Assembly: GCA_025350175.1 (NCBI GenBank)
Contig: JANXYF010000173.1
Coordinates: 1-18,185 of the forward strand
Reading direction: 5' to 3'
Source of the DNA: Nitrosopumilales archaeon
GTDB lineage: Archaea > Thermoproteota > Nitrososphaeria > Nitrososphaerales > Nitrosopumilaceae
Length of the DNA: 18,185 nucleotides
Of this stretch, positions 7,416 through 14,846 are shown in pieces; the stretch's first letter is position 1; every line of letters begins with the position of its first letter. The notes under the pieces were generated by a model. The model was not told where the DNA came from, ran no database searches, and saw only the letters and a program-made list of their open reading frames with translations. Position numbers and translations under genes: made by a program.

Positions 7416-8299
7416 TAGGAGACTCTAACTCCGCTCTTGTCTATCTCTGTCTTGATTATTATTCCGTCATATTTTTCTAAAATTTTCATCACTTGAGATT
7501 CTTTTGTTTTTGGGACTAACGTAAAAATAGTCTCTCCAAACATTGCAACTCCTGACTTGAATCCATTTTCTGCCAAGTCATTAATTACTTGCTGCATTTG
7601 GGATGTAATTACATCGACATACTTTGCAAACTCAAGTGACATATCCAAAAATTGCATCTGATCTCTTGACTTTAGTAACTTTGTAACCATCTTTCCCCCA
7701 AGACCATTTATCTTTGAAAGCTCAGTCTTGATGAACTGTTTTGTTGATATTGGAGAAAAACAAATTACAATTGCAGAATAATCTGTGTGAATTTTTTGTA
7801 TACTTCCAATTCCTGGAGCCCCATGTTTTGTTCTAATTTCAAATCCTCCATGATATGATGACAGTACAGTTCCAAGTCCTGTTTTGCAGTAAATTTCTGC
7901 ATTATGTGCAATTTGGCCTATCTTTGTTCTGGATAGACTTGTCCCAAGTGCTTTGTTTAATGCAAATGCCAAACTTAGTGCAACAGCACCACTTGAGCCA
8001 AGACCATAACCCACTGGAATTGTAGTGTCATGTTCAATATCTAAAAAATAATTTCCTTGTACAATTTTAAAAAATTCCTTTACAACAAATTCTGAAACTT
8101 GAGTGTTATCAGATTTGTAACCAATAACTGTAATTTTGAATCCCGATTTGTCAGAGCTTGTCACCTTTACCTTTGTAGTTACACCTTCTTTGATACAAAA
8201 TCCTGCACCGATTGAACCCTTTTGCTCAGGCTCTCTTGGCTCTATTTCTGCTTTGAAAAACCCAGTAATGTGACCTGGCGCAAAGGCTACTGCCTGCAT
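7415..8299 (-). CDS. Pantoate kinase (GHMP family)
   Basis: A 294-residue GHMP-superfamily kinase matching archaeal pantoate kinase (PoK), which phosphorylates pantoate at the 4-hydroxyl as the committed archaeal step to CoA. The N terminus AFAPGHITGFF and the phosphate-binding loop PVGYGLGSSGA (95-105) are diagnostic, and GVAMFGETIFTLVP near the C terminus is the usual GHMP C-terminal motif. It is the first gene of the operon. ATG 8299 was chosen because it begins directly at the conserved segment and has a TATA-like element 26-27 nt upstream, so the mRNA is probably leaderless. PoK is feedback-insensitive in the few archaea studied; no regulation is visible here beyond the shared promoter with the PhoU-like gene. 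Confidence 0.95.
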   Translation of the reverse strand: MQAVAFAPGHITGFFKAEIEPREPEQKGSIGAGFCIKEGVTTKVKVTSSDKSGFKITVIGYKSDNTQVSEFVVKEFFKIVQGNYFLDIEHDTTIPVGYGLGSSGAVALSLAFALNKALGTSLSRTKIGQIAHNAEIYCKTGLGTVLSSYHGGFEIRTKHGAPGIGSIQKIHTDYSAIVICFSPISTKQFIKTELSKINGLGGKMVTKLLKSRDQMQFLDMSLEFAKYVDVITSQMQQVINDLAENGFKSGVAMFGETIFTLVPKTKESQVMKILEKYDGIIIKTEIDKSGVRVS

Positions 8300-8320
8300 G
8301 AATAGCTTAAACTAGTGAAA

Positions 8321-8330
8321 AAATATAAAA
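8321..8330 (-). promoter_or_regulatory. TATA box of the CoA operon (possibly two-way)
   Basis: AAATATAAAA (TTTTATATTT on the minus strand) is centred 26-27 nt before the ATG of pantoate kinase, the spacing expected for a leaderless archaeal gene. Read on the plus strand it could start a transcript near 8352, about 10 nt before the TTG of the PhoU-like gene. Confidence 0.6.
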
Positions 8331-8361
8331 ATGATCATTAAATAATATAAATCAGTATAAA

Positions 8362-9339
8362 TTGACTAAATTTATTCGACGCCTACAGAGAATAGGAAGC
8401 AGCATCCTAGTATCTCTTCCAATAGAGTGGGTTCAAGCAAACAAACTTGAAAAAAGTGATGAAGTTGAGATTGAAACTGGAATCAACAGTGTCTCAATTA
8501 CTCCAACTGGTGGTAGCAGACCCCTAAATGAAGTTGTAATAGAATATCCCGTTTCAAAACAAGAAAATATTAGTGCTTATGTTACAGGTGCGTATCTAAT
8601 CGGTTACGATTTAATAAAGATAAAAGGAAAATCATCAATCTCAGTCGAGGACAGGGAAAAGATTCGAAGATTAATGCGTAGACTTGTTGGAATGGAAATA
8701 GTTGAGGAGGATGCATTAAATGTAAATGTACAATTTCTATTAGATGCAACAACACTGAGTCCAGATAAAATCCTCAAGAGAATGAGTTCGATTGTTCTTG
8801 GAATGTTTCATGATACAATATCATGTCTTATCTCTGATGACAAGTCAGTATTACAAACAATGTCAAGTAGAGATGATGAAATTGATAGGCAGTATTTTTT
8901 GCTTGTAAGATTAATTCGAAGTGCAATGGTTGACAAGAAACTTGCCACTGCACTAAATTTAGGGAATATAGATATTCTGGACTATAGAGTGGCTGCAAAC
9001 TTGCTAGAGACTGCAGGTGATACAATTATTGAACTAGCGCACTCTATCTCAGAGTTGTCAATGCCAAAGGCTGATTTGAAAAAACTCTATAATGTTGCAA
9101 CTGAGATAGAAGATGTTCATGAAAAATCAATTACATCATTTATTGAAAACAATAGAAAACTTGCAATTGAGGCAATAACACTTCATAGAAATTATCAGAA
9201 AAAGATCTCAAGTGTTGGTTCTACACTTGATCCAAAAAAACAAGGGTCAATGCAATTGATAAATCTTGTATTTACATTTGAAAAATTATCTAGATGTTGG
9301 GCAGATGTTGCCGACTTGGTAAAACCAGTTTATACCTGA
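8362..9339 (+). CDS. AbrB-PhoU family transcriptional regulator
   Basis: A 325-residue protein joining an N-terminal SpoVT/AbrB swapped-hairpin DNA-binding domain (about 1-48, FIRRLQRIGSSILVSLP and DEVEIE) to a PhoU-like helical region (about 110-320, with two PhoU-type repeats). Thaumarchaea carry several such proteins, usually called phosphate uptake regulators. No phosphate transporter gene lies in the window, so that role is from family only. The TTG start at 8362 was chosen because TKFIRRLQRIGSSILVSLP is the standard family N terminus and no other start codon precedes it. The gene is divergent from pantoate kinase (62-nt gap) and overlaps the convergent Nudix gene by 10 nt. A T6 tract follows its stop by two bases. 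Confidence 0.9.
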   Translation: MTKFIRRLQRIGSSILVSLPIEWVQANKLEKSDEVEIETGINSVSITPTGGSRPLNEVVIEYPVSKQENISAYVTGAYLIGYDLIKIKGKSSISVEDREKIRRLMRRLVGMEIVEEDALNVNVQFLLDATTLSPDKILKRMSSIVLGMFHDTISCLISDDKSVLQTMSSRDDEIDRQYFLLVRLIRSAMVDKKLATALNLGNIDILDYRVAANLLETAGDTIIELAHSISELSMPKADLKKLYNVATEIEDVHEKSITSFIENNRKLAIEAITLHRNYQKKISSVGSTLDPKKQGSMQLINLVFTFEKLSRCWADVADLVKPVYT

Positions 9340-9842
9340 TATTTTTTCTTAATTGCATAAGTCAGGATAGCACATATTGTCTTTGAATCGGTAATTTTTC
9401 CAGACATTATCATCTTGACTACCTTTCTGAAATCAATCTTGACTACAGACATTATCTCATCATGGTCAAGCTGCAGACTACCTACTTTTTTGATTCCTGA
9501 TGCGACATAGCAATGGATGATTTCCGTATTGTATCCAATTGAAGGATAGTACTTGATCAAAGGTATCATCTTCTTTGCTGTATATCCTGTCTCCTCACGA
9601 AGTTCCCTGTGGGCACATTTTAGGGGTTTTTCTCCCTTTTCAAGCGTTCCAGCAGGAATTTCAAGTACATATCCATGCAGAAATCTATGTTGTCTTACAA
9701 GTAGTACTTTACCATCCTCAATGGCAAGTATTGCGGCTGCACCTGGATGCTCTATTACCTCTCTTGTAACTTTACGTTTGTTAATGGATAAAGTGTAAAG
9801 ACTCAGTGAGAGAATTCTTCCTTTGAAGACATTTTTTCTCAT
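9330..9842 (-). CDS. Nudix hydrolase, ADP-ribose pyrophosphatase-like
   Basis: A 170-residue Nudix protein. The Nudix box is complete: G-x5-E-x7-REL-x-EE-x-G, read from AGTLEKGEKPLK through CAHRELREETGY (about residues 64-87), giving the Mg-binding glutamates. VLLVRQHRFLHGYVLEIPAG just before it is typical of the ADP-ribose pyrophosphatase group, which cuts ADP-ribose to AMP and ribose 5-phosphate, so that is the favoured substrate; the exact one is not proven by sequence. The ATG at 9842 is followed by a short variable lead before the conserved REVIEHPGAAAIL. It lies downstream of the Lrp regulator on the same strand, with its own likely TATA. Its stop overlaps the PhoU-like gene by 10 nt. 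Confidence 0.92.
   Translation of the reverse strand: MRKNVFKGRILSLSLYTLSINKRKVTREVIEHPGAAAILAIEDGKVLLVRQHRFLHGYVLEIPAGTLEKGEKPLKCAHRELREETGYTAKKMIPLIKYYPSIGYNTEIIHCYVASGIKKVGSLQLDHDEIMSVVKIDFRKVVKMIMSGKITDSKTICAILTYAIKKKYQV
9342..9347 (+). terminator. T6 tract after the AbrB-PhoU gene
   Basis: Six T residues begin two bases after the TGA stop (9337-9339) on the sense strand, within the 3' end of the convergent Nudix gene. This fits the U-rich signal archaeal RNA polymerase and aCPSF1 use for ending transcripts. Confidence 0.4.
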
Positions 9843-9859
9843 TTTATGAAATTACAAAA

Positions 9860-9869
9860 TAATATGTTA
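9860..9869 (-). promoter_or_regulatory. TATA-like element of the Nudix gene
   Basis: AACATATTAT on the minus strand lies about 18-27 nt before the Nudix ATG, overlapping the stop of the upstream Lrp gene. It would give a nearly leaderless mRNA. The match is moderate. Confidence 0.4.
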
Positions 9870-10772
9870 TGAATGTATCTCAGGCATTAAATGCAGTCTC
9901 TTTGATTTTTTGGCTTGTACAATTGCATCTCTTGCCCATTTTTGTGGAAATGTTATAGTCTTTGGCATGAATAAATCAACTGACTGTATGCCTTCAATTT
10001 CATGTACCTTTTGAGCAAGATCATCCATCTTGTACACATTATTTGTATACATGAATAAAACAATCTGGTTCATATGTACAAAGGGTTTTTGTAAAAATGA
10101 TTCCAAAAATACTTTGTCAAGTTTTGCAAGTGTTTTCTTGATGTCTCCTTTTACTCCAACCAAAACTGCAAATGGAATAAACTCTCCCATGTTTTTTGGA
10201 TTATATATTAACGTAAATTGTATTGCTTCATCATTTTGTAATTTTTCAAGTGAGCGAGCTATGGTCTTTGTTGAAAAGCTAGATTTTTTTGCAATCTCCT
10301 CTATTTTTAATCTTGGGTCTTTGAGCAAGATATCAATTATTTCAATATCTGTTTTTGTCAGATCTGATCTTATCTCTGGATTTTTTGCTTCAAATATACT
10401 AAGCACTCTAACATCACGTAACAAGCTTTGTGCAAGTTCCATCTTTTTTGTAGGATCTTCTTTTACTACAATGCTGCAAACAGTAATTCCACCAACACAT
10501 GGAACAACATAAAATGGTTCTCCGACCAATCTTATTTGATCTAAAATGTGGTCCATCTCTTTTCCAACAACTACAAAATACAAAACACTATACCCCAAAA
10601 CAGGTGGTTCAATTTTCAATGCGAACTCTTCAATTATTTTATTCTGAATCATTTTTTGTATTCTTGATTTTACAGCAACACCTGAGATACCAATCTCGCT
10701 GCCTATTTGGCGATCTGGTTTTCTACAATTATTTAGTAAATGTGAGAGAATTTGTATATCTAATTTGTCCAT
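9867..10772 (-). CDS. Double Lrp/AsnC-type transcriptional regulator
   Basis: A 301-residue regulator that looks like two Lrp/AsnC units in tandem. HTH 1 is at about 1-60 (LDIQILSHLLNNCRKPDRQI, then VAVKSRIQKM), followed by a ligand-sensing-like alpha/beta region (65-130). HTH 2 is at about 137-195 (TDIEIIDILLKDPRLKIEEI, then STKTIARSLEKL), with a second alpha/beta region (200-275). Usual Lrp proteins are about 150 residues with one HTH, and double forms occur widely in archaea. It should bind DNA and sense a small molecule; neither target nor ligand can be read here. ATG 10772 was chosen because a TATA-like element sits about 25 nt upstream and MDKLDIQIL is the classic start. It is divergent from the ABC export operon, so autoregulation and control of that operon are plausible. 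Confidence 0.9.
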   Translation of the reverse strand: MDKLDIQILSHLLNNCRKPDRQIGSEIGISGVAVKSRIQKMIQNKIIEEFALKIEPPVLGYSVLYFVVVGKEMDHILDQIRLVGEPFYVVPCVGGITVCSIVVKEDPTKKMELAQSLLRDVRVLSIFEAKNPEIRSDLTKTDIEIIDILLKDPRLKIEEIAKKSSFSTKTIARSLEKLQNDEAIQFTLIYNPKNMGEFIPFAVLVGVKGDIKKTLAKLDKVFLESFLQKPFVHMNQIVLFMYTNNVYKMDDLAQKVHEIEGIQSVDLFMPKTITFPQKWARDAIVQAKKSKRLHLMPEIHS

Positions 10773-10790
10773 TCCTTATAGTAATGCCTC

Positions 10791-10802
10791 ATTAATTATA
10801 TC
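10791..10802. promoter_or_regulatory. Shared two-way TATA element between lrp and ABC operon
   Basis: ATTAATTATATC lies near the middle of the 54-nt gap between two divergent ATGs. Its centre is about 25-26 nt from the Lrp ATG and about 28-30 nt from the permease ATG. It contains the palindromes ATTAAT and TAATTA, so it reads as a TATA-like box on both strands. Both genes would be leaderless or nearly so. Confidence 0.55.
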
Positions 10803-10826
10803 AAAATAAACATCTTGTATATATAA

Positions 10827-12083
10827 ATGTCTGATATAGTGGTAAATTCATCATATAACATTAAATATCAGACTAATTATGATCGTCTGTTGGATTACAG
10901 GGCACAAATAGGTATTAGGTTCATCACTAGGCGTAAAGGCAGTCTTATTGCAGCAAGTCTAGCAGTTGCGATTGCAATACTTGTAGTTCAAGTAAATTCT
11001 GTCATCTTTCAAGGACTATATGATGCTATAGTTCGTGACCAGATTAACTATCGATTTGGACATGTTTACATTACAAGACAAGAAGACTTTATCACAAAAT
11101 CTGACTTTATGTTGATAAACTGGCTTGAAAGAATTCCATATGTACAAGCTGCTGCTCCAAGAATAGATACTTCTGCTTCAATTAATGCAACAATAAATGG
11201 TCAGATTATACGCGATTACCAAGTACCTGTTATCGGCGTTGATCCTATTTTGGATAAACAAGCTTCTACAATGTCTCAAACTGTTGGAGATGGTCAGTAT
11301 GTTTCATTTAGAAATTCAGCAGTATTGGGAGCAATTGTAGATAGGGATCTTGGATATCCACAAGTGGGAGATACAATCAAACTGAAATTCAAAGATCAAC
11401 ATGGTAATGATATATTACGAAGATTAACAATAGTTGGAATAACTGCAACTGCAGGTTCGGTTGGTCTTGACAATAGTGTTATTATGAATATTGATACACT
11501 CCGTGAAATAATAGATAGACCACATCAAACACAATCGATTATTGTTAGACTAAATGATCCAACAAAAGATAGTGATGTAAAAGCTTTGTTTCTTAGTGCA
11601 TTTCCATCAAATGCCGATAAATTCAAGGCACAGACAATAGAAGAATCCGCAGAGACAACATTACGTGGTTTTCGTTCTGGTATTGCTCTGATTAATCTAG
11701 TTGGATATTTTGGCATGATGTCATCAGCATTTGCAGTTGTCACTATACAGATGATGCAGGTAACAAGTAAGACACGTGACATTGGTGTAATGAGAGCAAT
11801 TGGAGCAAAAAGAAAAGATGTGTTACTAGTTTTCATATTTCAAGGAATGGTAATTGGTGCAATAGGTGCAGGACTTGGAACTGTTATGGGTGTTGCATAT
11901 ACTGTATATGCAAAAGAGACTCATATGACATTTAGTGGCAGTTTACCCTTAGAGGTCAAGTACAATTGGCCAGGCATAATACAGACAGATATCATGGCAT
12001 TTGCGCTTGCTATTATAGCGTCAATCTATCCTGCATACAAGGCTACACAACTACAACCAGTGGAGGCTATGAGAGTTGGCTGA
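10827..12083 (+). CDS. ABC transporter permease, MacB/FtsX (LolC) type
   Basis: A 418-residue permease of the MacB/LolCDE/FtsX superfamily, which moves substrates at the outer membrane face or drives extracytoplasmic proteins by mechanical coupling rather than simple channel transport. TM1 is at about 39-60, preceded by a basic segment (FITRRKGS). A large extracytoplasmic MacB-PCD-like domain spans about 62-280. TM2 (286-309), TM3 (332-360) and TM4 (388-404) then form the FtsX domain, with the typical coupling motif RDIGVMRAIGAKRKDVLLVF (318-337) and the C-terminal PAYKATQLQPVEAMR. The length is normal. It is first gene of a three-gene operon and overlaps the ATPase start by 8 nt. The substrate is unknown. 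A single membrane archaeon has no outer-membrane partner, so cargo would be released to, or tension applied at, the S-layer space. Confidence 0.93.
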   Translation: MSDIVVNSSYNIKYQTNYDRLLDYRAQIGIRFITRRKGSLIAASLAVAIAILVVQVNSVIFQGLYDAIVRDQINYRFGHVYITRQEDFITKSDFMLINWLERIPYVQAAAPRIDTSASINATINGQIIRDYQVPVIGVDPILDKQASTMSQTVGDGQYVSFRNSAVLGAIVDRDLGYPQVGDTIKLKFKDQHGNDILRRLTIVGITATAGSVGLDNSVIMNIDTLREIIDRPHQTQSIIVRLNDPTKDSDVKALFLSAFPSNADKFKAQTIEESAETTLRGFRSGIALINLVGYFGMMSSAFAVVTIQMMQVTSKTRDIGVMRAIGAKRKDVLLVFIFQGMVIGAIGAGLGTVMGVAYTVYAKETHMTFSGSLPLEVKYNWPGIIQTDIMAFALAIIASIYPAYKATQLQPVEAMRVG

Positions 12084-12774
12084 TTACGTCTTGGAAGTAA
12101 AAAATGTCGATAAGGTTTATGGTCAAGATGAGACTGAAGTGTACGCCTTACGAAATCTATCATTTAGCGTAAAACGGGGGGAATTTATGCTAATTGTTGG
12201 AAGTTCAGGTTCTGGAAAATCTACACTACTTAACATGATTGGGTTACTTGATAGACCAACCAGAGGTAAGGTGATAATTGATGGAGTTGATACATCTGTA
12301 CTTAACGATAATCAACTTTCTTCGTTTAGAAATTCAAAACTTGGATTCATATTTCAATCTTCAAATCTCTTGTCAGATCTTACTGTTCTTGAAAACGTAA
12401 CACTACCAAGAAAGATTCAAGGGTCAATGCAAAATGCCGTAGAAGAATCAAAATCATTACTTAAAACAGTAGGACTAGAAAGTCAGATGCATAAATTTGG
12501 AAACCAAATATCTGGTGGGCAAGCTCAAAGAGTAGCAATCACACGGGCTCTTGTAAACAAGCCAGCTGTTGTTTTGGCAGATGAACCAACAGGAAACTTG
12601 GATTCAGTATCAGCAGAGGCTACTATACAGTTACTAAAGTCCTTGAATCGCAAGCTATACCAGACTTTTATTATTGTAACACACGATCGACATCAATTTA
12701 GCGAAGTGGATAAAGTAGTAACAATAAAAGACGGTAGAATTGTAAAAGAAGAGATGGAGGCAAGTTTGATTTGA
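12076..12774 (+). CDS. ABC transporter ATPase, MacB/LolD type
   Basis: A 232-residue nucleotide-binding subunit. Walker A is GSSGSGKST (42-50), the Q-loop glutamine is Q94 (FIFQSSNLL), the signature is ISGGQ (145-149, I in place of the usual L), Walker B is VVLADE (165-170) followed by PTGNLD, and the H-loop is H203 (VTHD). The FQSSNLLSDLTVLENV and ADEPTGNLDS forms are typical of the LolD/MacB/FtsE branch, agreeing with the adjacent permease. The TTG start at 12076 overlaps the permease stop by 8 nt, with GGAGG nine bases before it. It overlaps the next gene by 4 nt (TTGA). It powers the permease encoded just upstream. Confidence 0.97.
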   Translation: MADYVLEVKNVDKVYGQDETEVYALRNLSFSVKRGEFMLIVGSSGSGKSTLLNMIGLLDRPTRGKVIIDGVDTSVLNDNQLSSFRNSKLGFIFQSSNLLSDLTVLENVTLPRKIQGSMQNAVEESKSLLKTVGLESQMHKFGNQISGGQAQRVAITRALVNKPAVVLADEPTGNLDSVSAEATIQLLKSLNRKLYQTFIIVTHDRHQFSEVDKVVTIKDGRIVKEEMEASLI

Positions 12775-14408
12775 TCTACAAAACCATTGTATTAGCAGTT
12801 CTATTACTGACAGGACAAATTATTATTCCAAGTTATGCAACATCTGGAGAAATACTAACACCGCCAGTCTCACCATTTGGAAATGATTACGTTGATGTGA
12901 AATTACTTGATACATACTTTGGAAACTTTGGACAAAAAATAGAAGTAGAGCCAGGTGACAAAAATGTTCCACTTACAGTTGTATTCTCAAATTCTGGTTC
13001 TCAAGATATATCTGGAATCCAAGGTTTTCTTAGCTTACCAGTAGGATTTTCAGGAGCTACCTCAAGCAATGGACTAATAGAGGCTGATAATGCCCAGACA
13101 GCTACTACAGGACAATCCTTTGCACTCACTTTCTTTGTGAATATAGACAAATCCATAAACATTCATGATTATTCTGGAACAGTCAAGGTTACATATTCTA
13201 GGGTACGAGAAAATGGAGAACGTTCAACATTTCTTGACGTTAATTTTAAAATAACAGGGAAAAGTTCGTTTAACGTAAAAGCAGTAAATCCATTCTTAAT
13301 ACCTTCATCAAATAACGACGTAAAAATTCAAATCTCAAACTCGGGCTCTGCTCCTCTGAATAATGTGGTTGTTGATATTCTAACCCAAAATAGTACTGGT
13401 GCTGCAAGTGGGATAGTGCTAGATCAAAATGAATGGAAAGTTGGAAATGTATTGCCTGGTTCTTCAAATACATTCTCGATAAATGCATTTATTCCACAAA
13501 CCCTGATAGGCCAAACCCTTCATCCGACATTTAAAATATCATACCTTGATGGACAAGGAAACCAAGTTACTACAACAAGGACTGTAGACTTTGTAGTAGG
13601 TCCTGCAAGCTTGACTTCCACCATTGTGATATCCTCATCACCTTATCTCTTGTCTGCCGTAATGCAAAATTTGACTCTAGGAATTGAAAATAAATCTCCA
13701 TCAAAGATCACTAACATAGGTATTTCAATCAAGCCAAATTCTGACAGTTTAAAAATTCTTCAAGATAACAGATGGTTCATAAAGGAAATCAATCCACTTG
13801 AAAAGACTAACCTTGTAATTCCAGTATTTGCTGACAAAAGCATTGAAGGTCAAGCAGTCAACTATGATGTTAACATCTTGTATACAAAAGATGGATCTAC
13901 TGTAATTGAAAAACAGAATTTTGCAACCTATATTCGAGGAGTGATTGATATCTCAGTCAGTGATATTGGAGTATCAGAAATTGCTGGCAAGAAGATGATA
14001 ATAGGAAATGTTCTCAATCAAGGAAACGTCAAGGCTCAATTTGGTCAAGTAACTGTAATACCTTTGGATAATTCCATTATCAAGCAGTCATCTCAGTATA
14101 TTGGTGATATAGATATAGATGCACCAGTTCCATTTAACATACCAATAAACTCTGATACGCCACCAGTTGGTGATCAAAAAGTTCAGGTGACACTAACTTG
14201 GAAAGATACACTACTACAGCAACACACTATAACTGAAATTGACATAGTATCTTTTGGAACTCCAAAGACTCAGTCAGGTGATGGTTCTAATTCCAATCAA
14301 CTTCAGATAATAATTCTTGTAGCAATTGCAGCAGGAATTGGTGGAATTGTATTCAAGGTAAGAAAGAAAAAGATTCCATTAGAAAAGAAAGTACAAGAAT
14401 CAAGCTAA
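12771..14408 (+). CDS. Membrane-anchored extracytoplasmic protein, COG1361/CARDB-like
   Basis: A 545-residue surface protein. A signal peptide (about 1-23, YKTIVLAVLLLTGQIII, then SYATSG) leads into repeated Ig-like beta domains of the NEW3/CARDB, S-layer-associated COG1361 style. Examples are VPLTVVFSNSGSQDISG and DVKIQISNSGSAPLNNVVV, with a similar NLTLGIENKSPSKITNIGI and IGNVLNQGNVKAQFGQVTV later. Near the C terminus a single membrane helix (about 511-528, IIILVAIAAGIGGIVF) is followed by a basic tail (KVRKKKIPLEKK). It should face outward and be held by the C-terminal helix. TTG 12771 overlaps the ATPase stop by 4 nt, with GGAGG ten bases upstream. Being the last gene of the ABC operon, it may play the part that MacA-like or FtsX-partner proteins play elsewhere; this is inference. 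No enzyme motif is seen. Confidence 0.85.
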   Translation: MIYKTIVLAVLLLTGQIIIPSYATSGEILTPPVSPFGNDYVDVKLLDTYFGNFGQKIEVEPGDKNVPLTVVFSNSGSQDISGIQGFLSLPVGFSGATSSNGLIEADNAQTATTGQSFALTFFVNIDKSINIHDYSGTVKVTYSRVRENGERSTFLDVNFKITGKSSFNVKAVNPFLIPSSNNDVKIQISNSGSAPLNNVVVDILTQNSTGAASGIVLDQNEWKVGNVLPGSSNTFSINAFIPQTLIGQTLHPTFKISYLDGQGNQVTTTRTVDFVVGPASLTSTIVISSSPYLLSAVMQNLTLGIENKSPSKITNIGISIKPNSDSLKILQDNRWFIKEINPLEKTNLVIPVFADKSIEGQAVNYDVNILYTKDGSTVIEKQNFATYIRGVIDISVSDIGVSEIAGKKMIIGNVLNQGNVKAQFGQVTVIPLDNSIIKQSSQYIGDIDIDAPVPFNIPINSDTPPVGDQKVQVTLTWKDTLLQQHTITEIDIVSFGTPKTQSGDGSNSNQLQIIILVAIAAGIGGIVFKVRKKKIPLEKKVQESS

Positions 14409-14409
14409 G

Positions 14410-14419
14410 GATATATTTA
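14410..14419 (+). promoter_or_regulatory. TATA box for the 14442/UbiB unit
   Basis: GATATATTTA is centred 27 nt before the ATG at 14442, directly after the stop of the COG1361-type gene. It gives the next two genes their own leaderless promoter. Confidence 0.65.
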
Positions 14420-14430
14420 CTCGAAAGATA

Positions 14431-14436
14431 TTTTTT
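14431..14436 (+). terminator. T6 tract between ABC operon and next unit
   Basis: Six T residues 23 nt after the ABC operon stop, lying between the next TATA box and its ATG. It may end the ABC operon transcript. No hairpin precedes it. Confidence 0.35.
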
Positions 14437-14441
14437 GATAC

Positions 14442-14834
14442 ATGATATGGGATGAAATTGAAATCCCGAAAGAAGTTCGTCATTTCATGCCTGAAGCTGC
14501 AGAAGAAACAGTTTTGGGTCAAAAAAATGGTGCGACAAAACAATATCGCTATGGAAATCTACACATTCGAGAATATGATGACAAATATCTTGTTCACATG
14601 GACAAGGTTGATCCAAGACAAGACCCAATAGGTCATCTAGTACGTGATGCTCCTGAAATCCTAATTGGTGTTGCAAGCGGAATAATTGCTGGAAAAAAAG
14701 TTGCATCAAGTATTTACAAATTGCAAAAAAACATACCTCTCTCAAAAAGTACATCTATTTTAGCTGGACTTGTAGCATCTGCAATAGCAGGATATGCAAG
14801 TTATTCTTTGGTAAAAAAACTCAAAGAGTTCTAG
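14442..14834 (+). CDS. Small membrane protein of unknown function, coupled to UbiB-like kinase
   Basis: A 130-residue protein that I do not recognise. The first 70 residues are charged and soluble-looking (IWDEIEIPKEVRHFMPEAAE, then YRYGNLHIREYDDKYLVHMD), followed by VDPRQDPIGHLVRDAPE. Two hydrophobic segments follow, about 72-90 (ILIGVASGIIAGKKVASS) and 105-123 (SILAGLVASAIAGYASYS), with a basic tail KKLKEF. A hairpin through the membrane with both ends in the cytoplasm would fit. The ATG at 14442 has a TATA box exactly 27 nt upstream. The stop TAG overlaps the strong ribosome site of the UbiB-like gene, so translation of the two is probably coupled and the proteins may work together at the membrane. 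Confidence 0.8.
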   Translation: MIWDEIEIPKEVRHFMPEAAEETVLGQKNGATKQYRYGNLHIREYDDKYLVHMDKVDPRQDPIGHLVRDAPEILIGVASGIIAGKKVASSIYKLQKNIPLSKSTSILAGLVASAIAGYASYSLVKKLKEF

Positions 14835-14840
14835 GAGGGG
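14834..14840 (+). promoter_or_regulatory. Strong Shine-Dalgarno that decides the UbiB-like start
   Basis: GGAGGGG directly overlaps the TAG stop of the preceding gene. The only in-frame initiation-type codon at proper distance is ATT at 14847 (8 nt from the GGAGG core), while the first in-frame ATG (14886) is more than 45 nt away. Other internal operon genes in this window have GGAGG-like sites 9-11 nt before their starts. Confidence 0.65.
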
Positions 14841-14846
14841 ATTACA

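Noticed and set aside
10030..10512. 160-residue open frame on the plus strand
   Set aside because: It is fully antisense to the Lrp-type gene, and its translation is Ser/Phe/Ile-rich with no domain, as expected from a shadow frame.
10818..10826. TATATATAA directly before the permease ATG as its TATA box
   Set aside because: It touches the start codon; transcription from it would begin inside the gene, near +20. The element at 10791-10802 has the proper spacing.
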